A DNA stretch of 64,000 nucleotides from Endozoicomonas sp. SCSIO W0465 (GTDB taxonomy: Bacteria > Pseudomonadota > Gammaproteobacteria > Pseudomonadales > Endozoicomonadaceae): NCBI RefSeq assembly GCF_023716865.1, contig NZ_CP092417.1, forward strand, positions 5,682,001-5,746,000. Reading direction: 5' to 3'. Both the position numbers and the translations under genes were made by a program. The notes below the pieces were generated by a model, which was not told the origin of the DNA, searched no databases, and saw only the letters and a list, made by a program, of their open reading frames with translations. Below are positions 8,727 through 16,174 of the stretch, in pieces. The first letter of the stretch is position 1; every line of letters starts with the position of its first letter.

Positions 8727-9797
8727 TTATCTAAGCGGATGGTCTTGATAATTTGCAGGAGCCTGCTTTCTCAGAACGGGTTCAGAATGGGCTCTCATCA
8801 TAGGGTTTTTCTGGGAAACTACATATCCGGAATGCTTTGTTGCTGAGCGCACAGCTTGTAACTGGCGACAGATCATCTCTGCTCCGTCAAGAATCCTCGG
8901 CGTCGGTCTGGCAATCAGATCACTGGGTACCGAAAACAGTTGATGACGCTCTACCGCCTGCAGGTTTTGCCACTGGCTCCAGTAGTCCAGCAGCGCTTTG
9001 CGGGTCTCCGGCGTATCCCCTTTGGGATTGGAACCAATGATCACCTGCGGGTTACGACTGATCAGGGACTCAATGCCCACTCTCGGGGTACGTTCTGCCA
9101 GCTCACCATAGATATTGCGACCACCACAGAGGGTGATCACATCATTAATGGCCAGCCCGTTACCCACTGTCATCAGCGGCGTACGCCAGATCTCAAAAAA
9201 CACCGACAATGGCCGCTGTTCACTGTATTGCCGACGAAGTCCGGCCAGCCGCTGTTGAAAGGCAGCGACCGTTTTTCTGGCCTGTTCAGTGGTTCCGGCA
9301 ATCGTTCCCAGCCCGAGCAAGGCCTGCTCGATACCGGCAAAGTTGACTGCATTGACATGGAAGGTATTAACCCCCAGGGATTCCAGCTGCTGGATCACCG
9401 TCGGAGAATCCCCTCCCTTCCAGATCACCACCAGATCCGGCGACATGCCAACAATAGCTTCTACATTGATATTGGGGTAACCACCGACCCTGGGCAGTCT
9501 AAAGACATTTGTCGGATAATCACTGTGCTGGTCCACAGCAATCACACGATCGCCCGCACCGGCAGCAAATAACAACTCAGTGGAGCCCGGCGACAGGCTG
9601 ATAATTCTGGGCGAACGGGTACTCAGACAGACGGGGCGGCCACTCATGTCGGTCACACAGTTCGGGCTGTCAGATTCGCTGGCCTGAGCGGTGCTGAAAG
9701 GCAGTAAAACGCCATCGACCAGCGCTATAGCCATGACCAGCATTAACCGGGACAGTCTGCTCTTCAGTATCTTGTAGGGTACAGAATGTGTTTTCAT
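8727..9797 (-). CDS. btuF: Periplasmic cobalamin-binding protein (BtuF-like)
   Basis: This 356-residue protein has an N-terminal signal peptide ending near PFSTAQA and then a class III (BtuF/FhuD-type) binding fold. Recognisable elements are PRIISLSPGSTELLFAAGAG, VGGYPNINVEAIVGMSPDLVV and the C-terminal lobe around LISRNPQVIIGSN. It is longer than E. coli BtuF (about 266 residues) because of a longer leader and a C-terminal tail of about 40 residues with no obvious domain. It should capture B12 in the periplasm and hand it to a BtuCD transporter. Neither btuC nor btuD is in the window. It is the first gene after the riboswitch. Its Shine-Dalgarno lies inside a hairpin, which suggests control at translation. 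Confidence 0.88.
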   Translation of the reverse strand: MKTHSVPYKILKSRLSRLMLVMAIALVDGVLLPFSTAQASESDSPNCVTDMSGRPVCLSTRSPRIISLSPGSTELLFAAGAGDRVIAVDQHSDYPTNVFRLPRVGGYPNINVEAIVGMSPDLVVIWKGGDSPTVIQQLESLGVNTFHVNAVNFAGIEQALLGLGTIAGTTEQARKTVAAFQQRLAGLRRQYSEQRPLSVFFEIWRTPLMTVGNGLAINDVITLCGGRNIYGELAERTPRVGIESLISRNPQVIIGSNPKGDTPETRKALLDYWSQWQNLQAVERHQLFSVPSDLIARPTPRILDGAEMICRQLQAVRSATKHSGYVVSQKNPMMRAHSEPVLRKQAPANYQDHPLR

Positions 9798-9801
9798 GGT
9801 G

Positions 9802-9828
9802 TCCCTGAGTCACAACCAATACTCAGGG
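9802..9828 (-). promoter_or_regulatory. Hairpin sequestering the btuF ribosome-binding site
   Basis: On the minus strand CCCTGAGT (9828-9821) pairs perfectly with ACTCAGGG (9810-9803) across a 10-base loop. The 3' arm contains the Shine-Dalgarno AGGGA, 5 bases before the btuF ATG. A stem of this kind would block ribosome access, and is the expected OFF-state platform of a translationally acting cobalamin riboswitch located just upstream. Confidence 0.6.
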
Positions 9829-9944
9829 CGGCACACGCGGCCACAGCACTTTCTCAGCAAAAGCGCCGTGTAGCAGGAGATGTGTTCCCAGCCGCCAGGT
9901 TACCCGCCCGGTTTGAGCCTGCATACAGGCTACTTTTCTAGGGC

Positions 9945-10105
9945 TTTGCAAAGGCAGGTTTCCTGACTCTGGCGTCGTCGTTCTCAGCAGCCTTCCCGGG
10001 CATTACCCAGTGACATCATTATTGCTGAAACTCTTCCATTACAGTTGCGGGTACAGTCAGGGTTTTTCACCCTGTTCCCTCTTTTGACCCATTGCCTTTA
10101 TCTGC
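9945..10105 (-). promoter_or_regulatory. Cobalamin riboswitch
   Basis: The minus strand shows the conserved core in order: AGGGAACAGGGTGAAAAACC, a CTG-N-ACCCGCAACTGT-like segment, GGGTAATGCCCGGGAAGGC, and the B12-box-like end GCCAGAGTCAGGAAACCTGC. These are hallmarks of the AdoCbl-class riboswitch. It sits about 150 bases upstream of btuF and btuB and should reduce their expression when B12 is abundant. The boundaries are approximate, since the outer P1 pairing was judged by eye. Confidence 0.92.
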
Positions 10106-10222
10106 GATGGATGATCAAAAGCGTCGTGATTTATACCAATCACTGACATACCCCTTACAAAGTCTCGCAATATTAATCAAACATTCGTTTTAAATCACTA
10201 GGGAATTGCCGATTTCTGGCGC

Positions 10223-10837
10223 TTATTTTTGATCATGATCGTCGGTTCTGCTTTTCTCCGACGCTTGCCAGAGCACTTCACCCTCATCCCGGAGTGCACA
10301 ATGACGACCCAGAACGTACATCAGATCGGAGAGACGATTCACAAATTTCAGCAACGGTTCATTGATCTTTTCACCACTTTCCTGAAGAGCCTGGTTTAAT
10401 TCGATGATATGCCGCTCCGCCCGGCGGGATACGGTTCGAGCCATGTGGCAATAACAGGCAGACTGCCCACCGCCCGGCAGCGTGAAGTTTTTCAGTGGCG
10501 GTAATGGCTCATTAAGCTGGTCAATCAGAGCCTCAATCCTTTGGGTATGGGCTTCCTGAATGAGCTGATATCCCGGCATGGCCAGCTCCCCGCCTACATC
10601 AAACAGCCGATGCTGGATATCCTGAATCTGTTGCAACTGATTTTCAGTGACTTCATTACCTTGCTTCAGGGAGTGGATCAGCACACCCAGCCAACTGTTG
10701 GTTTCATCCACAGAACCAATGGCATGAAGCCTCGGGTGAGACTTCGCCAGTTGCTGGCCATCACCAATACGGGTCATGCCCTTGTCGCCAGTTCGGGTGT
10801 AGATATGGGTCAGCCGGTAGCCTTTTCTTTCCGTCAT
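10223..10837 (-). CDS. pduO: PduO-type ATP:cob(I)alamin adenosyltransferase
   Basis: The 204-residue protein carries the PduO-type signatures in order: YTRTGDKGMTRIGDG near the N-terminus (ATP-binding loop), GSVDETNSWLG, LPGGGQSACYCHMARTVSR followed by the RRAER core, and NRLSDLMYVLGR. It transfers the adenosyl group of ATP to cob(I)alamin to make adenosylcobalamin in the cytoplasm. The length is close to the usual 180-200 residues. It lies immediately upstream of the riboswitch-controlled btuF-btuB unit on the same strand. The riboswitch is downstream of it, so it must have its own promoter. This intact copy probably makes the nonsense-mutated relative at 6109-6666 dispensable. Confidence 0.93.
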   Translation of the reverse strand: MTERKGYRLTHIYTRTGDKGMTRIGDGQQLAKSHPRLHAIGSVDETNSWLGVLIHSLKQGNEVTENQLQQIQDIQHRLFDVGGELAMPGYQLIQEAHTQRIEALIDQLNEPLPPLKNFTLPGGGQSACYCHMARTVSRRAERHIIELNQALQESGEKINEPLLKFVNRLSDLMYVLGRHCALRDEGEVLWQASEKSRTDDHDQK

Positions 10838-10898
10838 GTCTTAGGGCCTGTTGTGGTTTTGTTGCGAGCCGGCGGCTCAGAAAAACGTCATACTGCAT

Positions 10899-12647
10899 TC
10901 AGTCCCCCATAACGGCACCTTCCCGTCGTGGATCTGCCGCTCCCTCCAGACCGGACGCCTTTATCACAATGGCATGCAGGCTGCTGTTAAGATCACGGAC
11001 AGAAACCTTATACCCCATCGCTTTAAGAGGCTTGACAAGTGCTTCCGCGTCAGTTCCAGCCTCCAGTTCATAATGGCCATGCATATTGATTCGGTGAGAT
11101 AAACTAACGGCCTCATTCACGGGTAACTGCCAGTCAAGATGAGCAATGATCGTTTTGGCTACATGAACAATGATACGGCTGCCACCAGCTGAGCCAAGCA
11201 ACATATAGGGCTGACCATCACGTAACACGATAGTGGGAGACATAGAGGACATTGGCCGTTTCCCCGGCGCTATGCGATTGGCAACCGGCTTGCCATCAAT
11301 GAATGGCCTGAAGGAAAAATCTGTCATGGAATTATTCAATAGAAAACCACGAACCATCAGGCGTGAACCAAAAGCATTCTCTACGCTGGATGTCATCGCC
11401 ACGGCATTGCCATCGCCATCAACAATGCTGATATGGGTAGTTGCCGGGAGTTCCAATGCTTCACCGGGAGCATGGCTTACCTGATCAACACCGGGCGGCA
11501 AGCCCGGGGCAACTGCCTGCAAGGGCCTTCCAGTGTGAAGCAGCTGGCTTCGCCCAAGAAGATAGGACTTATCCAGCAACCCCTTGGGCACATTCACAAA
11601 GTCTGGATCAGCAATATACTGTCCACGATCGGCAAAGGCCAGGCGTGTTGCATCGCCAATCAGTTGCCAGCTATCGGGATTGTCCTTACCCAGTTCAGAC
11701 AGCTTGTGGTGATCCAGCAACCCAAGCATCTGTCCCACGGTCAGTCCACCTGAACTTGGCGGTCCCATTCCACAGACCTGATACTCCCGGTAATCCATAC
11801 AGACCGGATCACGCTCTTTAACCTCATAATGCCTCAGGTCACTCATACTCAGGAGGCCGGGATTATCGGTTACTGAGTTCACCGTTGTGACAATATCGCG
11901 ACCAATCTCTCCCTGATAGAAAGGATCAATCCCACGACGGGCAATGAGAGACAGAGTATTGGCAAATGGCCGGTTTTTCAGCAGATCACCTTCCTGAACA
12001 GGACGTCCTCCGGGATAAAAGTAGTTTTTCGTGGTTTCATACCGACTCAGACGTGCCTGATCCATGGCAACAAGCCTGGCCAGTCTTGGTGACACAATGA
12101 ACCCTTCCTGAGCCAGTTTTATCGCTGGCTTGAACAACGTTTGCCAGGCAAGTTTCCCGTGCTTTTGATGCACCTCGTACATCAATTTAAGAAGACCCGG
12201 GGTCGCCACAGAGTGCCCGCCCACCACCGCATCATAAAAGGTCAGGGGCTTCCCGTTTTTATCAAGAAAGTGATCTGGCTTTGCCAACGCCGGTGCATTC
12301 TCACGACCTTCCCAGGTTGATAGCTGCCCGGCGTTCTTATCAAAATAAACGACTAATCCGACTCCCCCGATACCTGAAGACTGAGGTTCGACCAGGTTCA
12401 GCACCAATTGAGTGGCGATGACAGCATCAATCGCAGAACCGCCCTGTTTGAGGATGTCATAACCGGCCCTCGCCGCATAGGGGTTTGCTGCAGCCACCAT
12501 ATAGCTGGATGCCTTCACCAGTTCCTGTTCCGTATTCCCGGTGCCGGGCTCCGGCGCAATCTCTCCCGGAGGAATGGTGTCAGCCAGCACGAAATGAACG
12601 TGTATCCAGAAGATGCCTGCAACAATCCATGTTATTCGTTTACCCAC
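10899..12647 (-). CDS. ggt: Gamma-glutamyltransferase precursor
   Basis: The 582-residue protein has a signal peptide at residues 1-22 (ending FVLADT) and the Ntn-hydrolase fold of gamma-glutamyltransferases. The autoprocessing site is in ELPATTHISIVD, with Thr403 the expected catalytic N-terminal residue of the small subunit after cleavage. The later motif LLGSAGGSRI matches the glycine-rich oxyanion region, and NSMTDFSF matches the donor-site region. It hydrolyses or transfers the gamma-glutamyl group of glutathione and related compounds in the periplasm. The length and order of motifs are normal. It stands alone between the adenosyltransferase gene and a hemerythrin gene on the same strand, with no clear operon partner. 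Confidence 0.95.
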   Translation of the reverse strand: MGKRITWIVAGIFWIHVHFVLADTIPPGEIAPEPGTGNTEQELVKASSYMVAAANPYAARAGYDILKQGGSAIDAVIATQLVLNLVEPQSSGIGGVGLVVYFDKNAGQLSTWEGRENAPALAKPDHFLDKNGKPLTFYDAVVGGHSVATPGLLKLMYEVHQKHGKLAWQTLFKPAIKLAQEGFIVSPRLARLVAMDQARLSRYETTKNYFYPGGRPVQEGDLLKNRPFANTLSLIARRGIDPFYQGEIGRDIVTTVNSVTDNPGLLSMSDLRHYEVKERDPVCMDYREYQVCGMGPPSSGGLTVGQMLGLLDHHKLSELGKDNPDSWQLIGDATRLAFADRGQYIADPDFVNVPKGLLDKSYLLGRSQLLHTGRPLQAVAPGLPPGVDQVSHAPGEALELPATTHISIVDGDGNAVAMTSSVENAFGSRLMVRGFLLNNSMTDFSFRPFIDGKPVANRIAPGKRPMSSMSPTIVLRDGQPYMLLGSAGGSRIIVHVAKTIIAHLDWQLPVNEAVSLSHRINMHGHYELEAGTDAEALVKPLKAMGYKVSVRDLNSSLHAIVIKASGLEGAADPRREGAVMGD

Positions 12648-12853
12648 GCTTCATCCTCTCTTTCATTTCTCAGGTGTGAACCCGGTGCGCTGATTGATAA
12701 TGAAATAATAAGCTTCCGAAGAACCCTGCCATTACCACCTTACGAATATCAGTGATATCACATTGTAGACTGCAGGAATACAGCTAAAGAAGCCAGCAAA
12801 TTCCGAGCGTTCAATTTGCTGGAGCGTCAGAAGGTTGTGAGTAAAGCTGGAGA

Positions 12854-13432
12854 TCAAACAACCGGTTCCGGGGCGTTTTCCCGCTCAGTAACATACCGGT
12901 ACAGATCTTGATAGACCTCCCACAAATGAGAACCAAAAAGTGGATCAGACATCTGTTTAAGATCATTATCAACCAGCACCAGATCTTCAACAGTCAATAA
13001 GGACTGCATCGCCGGAATCATAAACTGATTTTCCAGCTCCATATGCTCCCGCTGCAATTCACTATAGAGCGCGTATTCAGCCACCAGAAGATTGATAGGA
13101 ACAACCTGGTCAGAGGCAACGGTATTGAAAGCCTCCACAAGCTTCTGGGTCATTGCCGTAATCTGCCGGTGTTGATCCTCAATCATATCAAACTGTATCC
13201 GCTCTTCTTTACTGGCCAGACGGGGACGAAGCCGGGCCATCAACCGGGATTCCAGAGGGTGGTGAAATGCATCCGGATAGTTGTGCATATAATCCAGCGC
13301 TTCAATGATAATGTTCAGCCGGGGATTGTGCTCACTGCCTTCCCGATAGCCAGATACTTCATAATCCAGGTAGTCCAGCAACCTTGCCATATGCTGATGG
13401 TCTTTGATGATCCGGTCAATCACTGTTGTCAT
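12854..13432 (-). CDS. Hemerythrin-domain protein
   Basis: The 192-residue protein is all-helical in character and carries the histidine/glutamate pattern of hemerythrin HHE domains. This includes IIKDHQHM (His12, His14), YMHNYPDAFHHPLESRLM, MIEDQHRQI and LQREHMELENQFMIPAM. These would bind a di-iron centre that senses or stores oxygen, or reacts with nitric oxide. Proteins of this layout (about 185 residues, cytoplasmic, single domain) are common in marine gammaproteobacteria, and their physiological role is not settled. The start at 13432 is followed by a compact helical N-terminus and is preceded by an AG-rich stretch. No partner gene is evident. Confidence 0.9.
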   Translation of the reverse strand: MTTVIDRIIKDHQHMARLLDYLDYEVSGYREGSEHNPRLNIIIEALDYMHNYPDAFHHPLESRLMARLRPRLASKEERIQFDMIEDQHRQITAMTQKLVEAFNTVASDQVVPINLLVAEYALYSELQREHMELENQFMIPAMQSLLTVEDLVLVDNDLKQMSDPLFGSHLWEVYQDLYRYVTERENAPEPVV

Positions 13433-13701
13433 ATAGCATCCCCCTCGGATATTTATTCTTGAATACTCGTTTTTATAGTCTCGGTTTTTATAGACCCGAT
13501 TTTTTAGGCCTGGCTCTTTTTGAGTATTGATACAAATGACTTTTGCCCGATTGTAGAGAATACCATGAATTATTTTTCATGAAATTGACAGATGACAACG
13601 GTAATCGCTAATTTACACAGCCTTGCAAAACACTTTCACACCAAGACGCCCTTTTTATGTCCTGCATCAACAAATAGAGCCATACCGAACGGTAAGCTTC
13701 C

Positions 13702-13920
13702 ATGTTCATGGTCATTGGCTCGGAGGTTACTGTGCCGAACCCCCTGTACATGCTTGAGTACCTCGAATACGCCGGCGTTGATATTAAGCCTCTCATTGAT
13801 GAGAAAGCCATTAAAAAAGAGTATATGAGACAGATATATCGTGTGGACTCGCGCGATAAAATTCTCGATAGCAAGGGCAAAGTGGTTGGCAAATCCAGTA
13901 GCCCACGACACTTGCATTGA
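13702..13920 (+). CDS. Small hypothetical protein
   Basis: A 72-residue open frame starts at an ATG at 13702 and ends 112 bases before efpL. It is mildly acidic then basic, with PLYMLEYLEYAGVDIKPLID followed by a charged KKEYMRQIYRVDSRDK segment and no membrane helix. I do not recognise the family. No strong Shine-Dalgarno is visible (only GGTAAG nearby), so it may be a remnant or not translated. Composition matches the neighbouring core genes. Confidence 0.4.
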   Translation: MFMVIGSEVTVPNPLYMLEYLEYAGVDIKPLIDEKAIKKEYMRQIYRVDSRDKILDSKGKVVGKSSSPRHLH

Positions 13921-14032
13921 TACTCCCAAGAATCAGTATCCCTTCTGCGGGCAGTGTTTCACTCACTGCTCTCTTTATTAGCGACAATAATCAATTTAAA
14001 ATGCCGGCAAATCAGCTATTCCGAGGATTCCA

Positions 14033-14599
14033 ATGCCTTACGCTCGAGAACTGAAAAAAGGCCAGATTGTAGACATTGAAGGCCAGTATTATCAGGTTCG
14101 TCAGGTTGAGGCGAAAAGCCCATCTGCCCGCGGCGCCCAGACCTTGTACAAGATTCGTTTCAGTGCGGTTCCCGGCGGCCAGAAACTTGAACAGACACTG
14201 ACCGGGGATATTCTTCTCGCCGATGTGAACCTGCACAGAAGAGCGGTAACTCTTCTCTACCGTGAAGGTAATGAGTGTACTTTCATGGATTCTGAGGATT
14301 ATTCCCAGTACCTCGTCAATGCCAGCTCTATTGAGGATCAGCTTCTCTATATCGCTGACAATATGGAAGGCCTGACAGCCCTTCTGGTTGATGGCCAGCT
14401 GCTGGCGATTGACTTGCCTGCATCCGTTGCGCTGGAAATCGTCGATACCGCGCCCGGCATAAAAGGCGCATCGGCAGCAGCAAGAACAAAGCCAGCCCGG
14501 GTCAGCACAGGCCTTGAGGTTCAGGTCCCAGAGTACCTGAGTAACGGTGAAGTCATTAAAATCAACACGGAAACAGGGAAATTCATGTCCCGCGCCTGA
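14033..14599 (+). CDS. efpL: Elongation factor P-like protein EfpL (YeiP)
   Basis: The 188-residue protein has the three-domain EF-P fold, with KOW-like domain I (about 1-62), OB domain II and OB domain III. The loop that enters the ribosomal peptidyl-transferase centre reads SPSARGAQ with Arg33, where EF-P proper has a modified lysine in a PGKG context. Arginine here and the SARG motif identify the EfpL/YeiP branch. EfpL relieves ribosome stalling at proline-rich and related motifs. The C-terminal region YLSNGEVIKINTETGKFM is the conserved domain III end. The gene is monocistronic and is followed by a strong hairpin. Confidence 0.95.
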   Translation: MPYARELKKGQIVDIEGQYYQVRQVEAKSPSARGAQTLYKIRFSAVPGGQKLEQTLTGDILLADVNLHRRAVTLLYREGNECTFMDSEDYSQYLVNASSIEDQLLYIADNMEGLTALLVDGQLLAIDLPASVALEIVDTAPGIKGASAAARTKPARVSTGLEVQVPEYLSNGEVIKINTETGKFMSRA

Positions 14600-14609
14600 C
14601 GTTGAAGAG

Positions 14610-14630
14610 TTTCCGGAGCCCCTCCGGAAA
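14610..14630 (+). terminator. Hairpin terminator after efpL
   Basis: A perfect 9-bp stem (TTTCCGGAG / CTCCGGAAA) with a 3-base loop starts 11 bases after the efpL stop. It is not followed by a clear T-tract, so termination efficiency is uncertain. Confidence 0.6.
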
Positions 14631-14904
14631 CCTTATGCAAAATATAAGAAAAACTTTCATTCAACAGCCTGGTTAAAACACCCGAAATAATATATCAAAT
14701 CGAAATATAATACCTTTGTTTAAGTTATTTCTGATCATTAGAAACCTAGTATGTAAACATACATTTAAAAACTCTTGGTTTACGCAATACGTTTTATAAG
14801 TTTCAAATCAATAAAAATTATCCAATCAATATCAAAAAATCAGAACTTTCTTTTGGACAGACCAATGAACACAAGTTAAACAAACCCAATCAAGGAAGTA
14901 GGCT
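14631..14904. other. AT-rich intergenic region
   Basis: This stretch between efpL and the secreted protein gene is strongly AT-rich with no open frame of note. It probably holds the promoter of the gene at 14905, whose Shine-Dalgarno AAGGAAG lies near 14894. No palindrome or RNA structure stood out. Confidence 0.5.
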
Positions 14905-15435
14905 ATGACATTAGGAAATATTGCTCACTGCATTTTTCGAACAATTTGTTTCCCTATGGCTGTGGGTTTTATTTCCTGCTTATCCGCTGATCAGTCCGCT
15001 ATGATGGTATCGAATTACAGCCCCCTGTTTTCTAACAATGCTTCTTCCCCCGATTATTATGTTGATCAAGTACCCACTTATCATACTGAAGACAAAAAAC
15101 CGAAATTTATTTTCAGACAGAATAAAGAGATAAATGAACGGCGCATTAGCTCATTCATTTACAAGACCATTGATGACCCGAACAAAGTCCAAAACCAGGT
15201 TGCAGCTACCGCCATAGTATACGGACTGGACAGTATAGGGCTTGGAGAATCAGTCAGAGAGGGTCTCTATTTTATCAAGAAAAATACCCGTTACTCGTTC
15301 GGCCACTGTGGAGAGCTTCGTTTAAAGACCAATAGCATTACTGCAGGCAATTGCTTATCGGACGGCGGCTCTGTTGAACTGAATTCAAATTACAATTTGA
15401 ACGCTGTCCAGCTACAGTTTAAATGGTCCCTGTAA
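14905..15435 (+). CDS. Putative secreted hypothetical protein
   Basis: The 176-residue product has a hydrophobic N-terminal segment (residues about 5-27, FRTICFPMAVGFISCLSAD) consistent with a signal peptide, preceded by a good ribosome-binding site (AAGGAAG). The rest is polar, with a C-terminal half rich in beta-type alternation (YSFGHCGELRLKTNSI...AVQLQFKWSL) that ends in an aromatic-basic pattern. Three cysteines follow the signal, two of which could form a disulphide. I do not recognise a family. Base composition is lower in GC than the flanking genes, which may point to acquisition by transfer. It is followed by a YjaG-type gene on the same strand but the 74-base gap gives no strong sign of an operon. 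Confidence 0.6.
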   Translation: MTLGNIAHCIFRTICFPMAVGFISCLSADQSAMMVSNYSPLFSNNASSPDYYVDQVPTYHTEDKKPKFIFRQNKEINERRISSFIYKTIDDPNKVQNQVAATAIVYGLDSIGLGESVREGLYFIKKNTRYSFGHCGELRLKTNSITAGNCLSDGGSVELNSNYNLNAVQLQFKWSL

Positions 15436-15509
15436 GTAAACAGTGGTGGTGTCGCTGTCATTAACAAGTGCTAGAATGCCTGCAGCATCAAACCTAATGG
15501 TAATCATCA

Positions 15510-16127
15510 TTGAACACCCGCAAACTGTACGCTCAATATTCCCGTCAAATTGAATTATTCTCCCCCTGGCAACTGACAGCGTTGGCCACCGCAGTAACTG
15601 AGAGAGCCTGGCCCAACTTTGCTCTTTTTTCAGAGCTTGCCGAATTTGGTCAGCCTGTCGAGGTCAGGCACTGTCTGAACCTGCTCTGGGACTATACGGC
15701 CGGACTTCAATCGGCAAAAAACTTTGAACGTCTGCTTGAACGACTGGATGAAAACACGCCAGTCCCTGAAGATTTTGATATGTTTGGTGTTCAGCCAGCA
15801 CTGGACTTTTCGGTTAGCCTCAACTGCGCTATCCACTGCGCTATGAAAGCATCGGTTGACGAAGCTGCCAGTGCATTGACGGTGTCACTCAGCACGATTG
15901 GCAAGTTCATTAAATACACCGAAGCGGCAGAGCTGAAAGGGACAGAACTGACGCAGTATATTGAGGAGCATGAACTGTTTGAGATTCAATGTCGGTTTAT
16001 CAGGGAGTTAATTAGCATGATCGGTCGGCAAAAAAACCCGCTAAAGAATTTACCAAAACGCTTCGGCTGCTTTCTGCCAACGATGGTGTTAGTCAACTGG
16101 GGATCAGTCTTGAGTAAGTTCAGTTGA
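15510..16127 (+). CDS. yjaG: YjaG-family (DUF416) protein with a frameshifted C-terminus
   Basis: The 205-residue frame matches the cytoplasmic DUF416/YjaG family through most of its length. Evidence includes the N-terminal SPWQLTALATAVTERAWPNF, the LNLLWDYT segment and FDMFGVQPALDFSV. The expected family ending (a helix plus an S-N/Q-hydrophobic-GI motif) is not in this frame. It is found in the -1 frame as RLLSANDGVSQLGISLE with a stop at 16115. The frames cross at an A7 run (16030-16036). As written, the last 29 residues are therefore out of register. One missing A, a sequencing error, or ribosomal slippage could each explain it. The molecular function of YjaG is unknown. Confidence 0.75.
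   Translation: MNTRKLYAQYSRQIELFSPWQLTALATAVTERAWPNFALFSELAEFGQPVEVRHCLNLLWDYTAGLQSAKNFERLLERLDENTPVPEDFDMFGVQPALDFSVSLNCAIHCAMKASVDEAASALTVSLSTIGKFIKYTEAAELKGTELTQYIEEHELFEIQCRFIRELISMIGRQKNPLKNLPKRFGCFLPTMVLVNWGSVLSKFS
16031..16037 (+). other. A AAA AAC heptamer at the yjaG frame break
   Basis: In the zero frame the codons are CAA AAA AAC, which contains the slippery heptamer A AAA AAC. A -1 shift here restores the conserved C-terminus ending at 16117. No obvious Shine-Dalgarno stimulator upstream or strong hairpin downstream was seen, so a simple indel in the homopolymer is the more likely explanation. Confidence 0.4.
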
Positions 16128-16174
16128 CCGGTATTCACCTCTACCTGGTAAATACCGGTTGCCCTCATACCTGA

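Noticed and set aside
13592..13828. A 78-residue plus-strand frame starting at 13592
   Set aside because: It overlaps the better-looking small frame 13702-13920, has no convincing ribosome-binding site and low protein-like composition.
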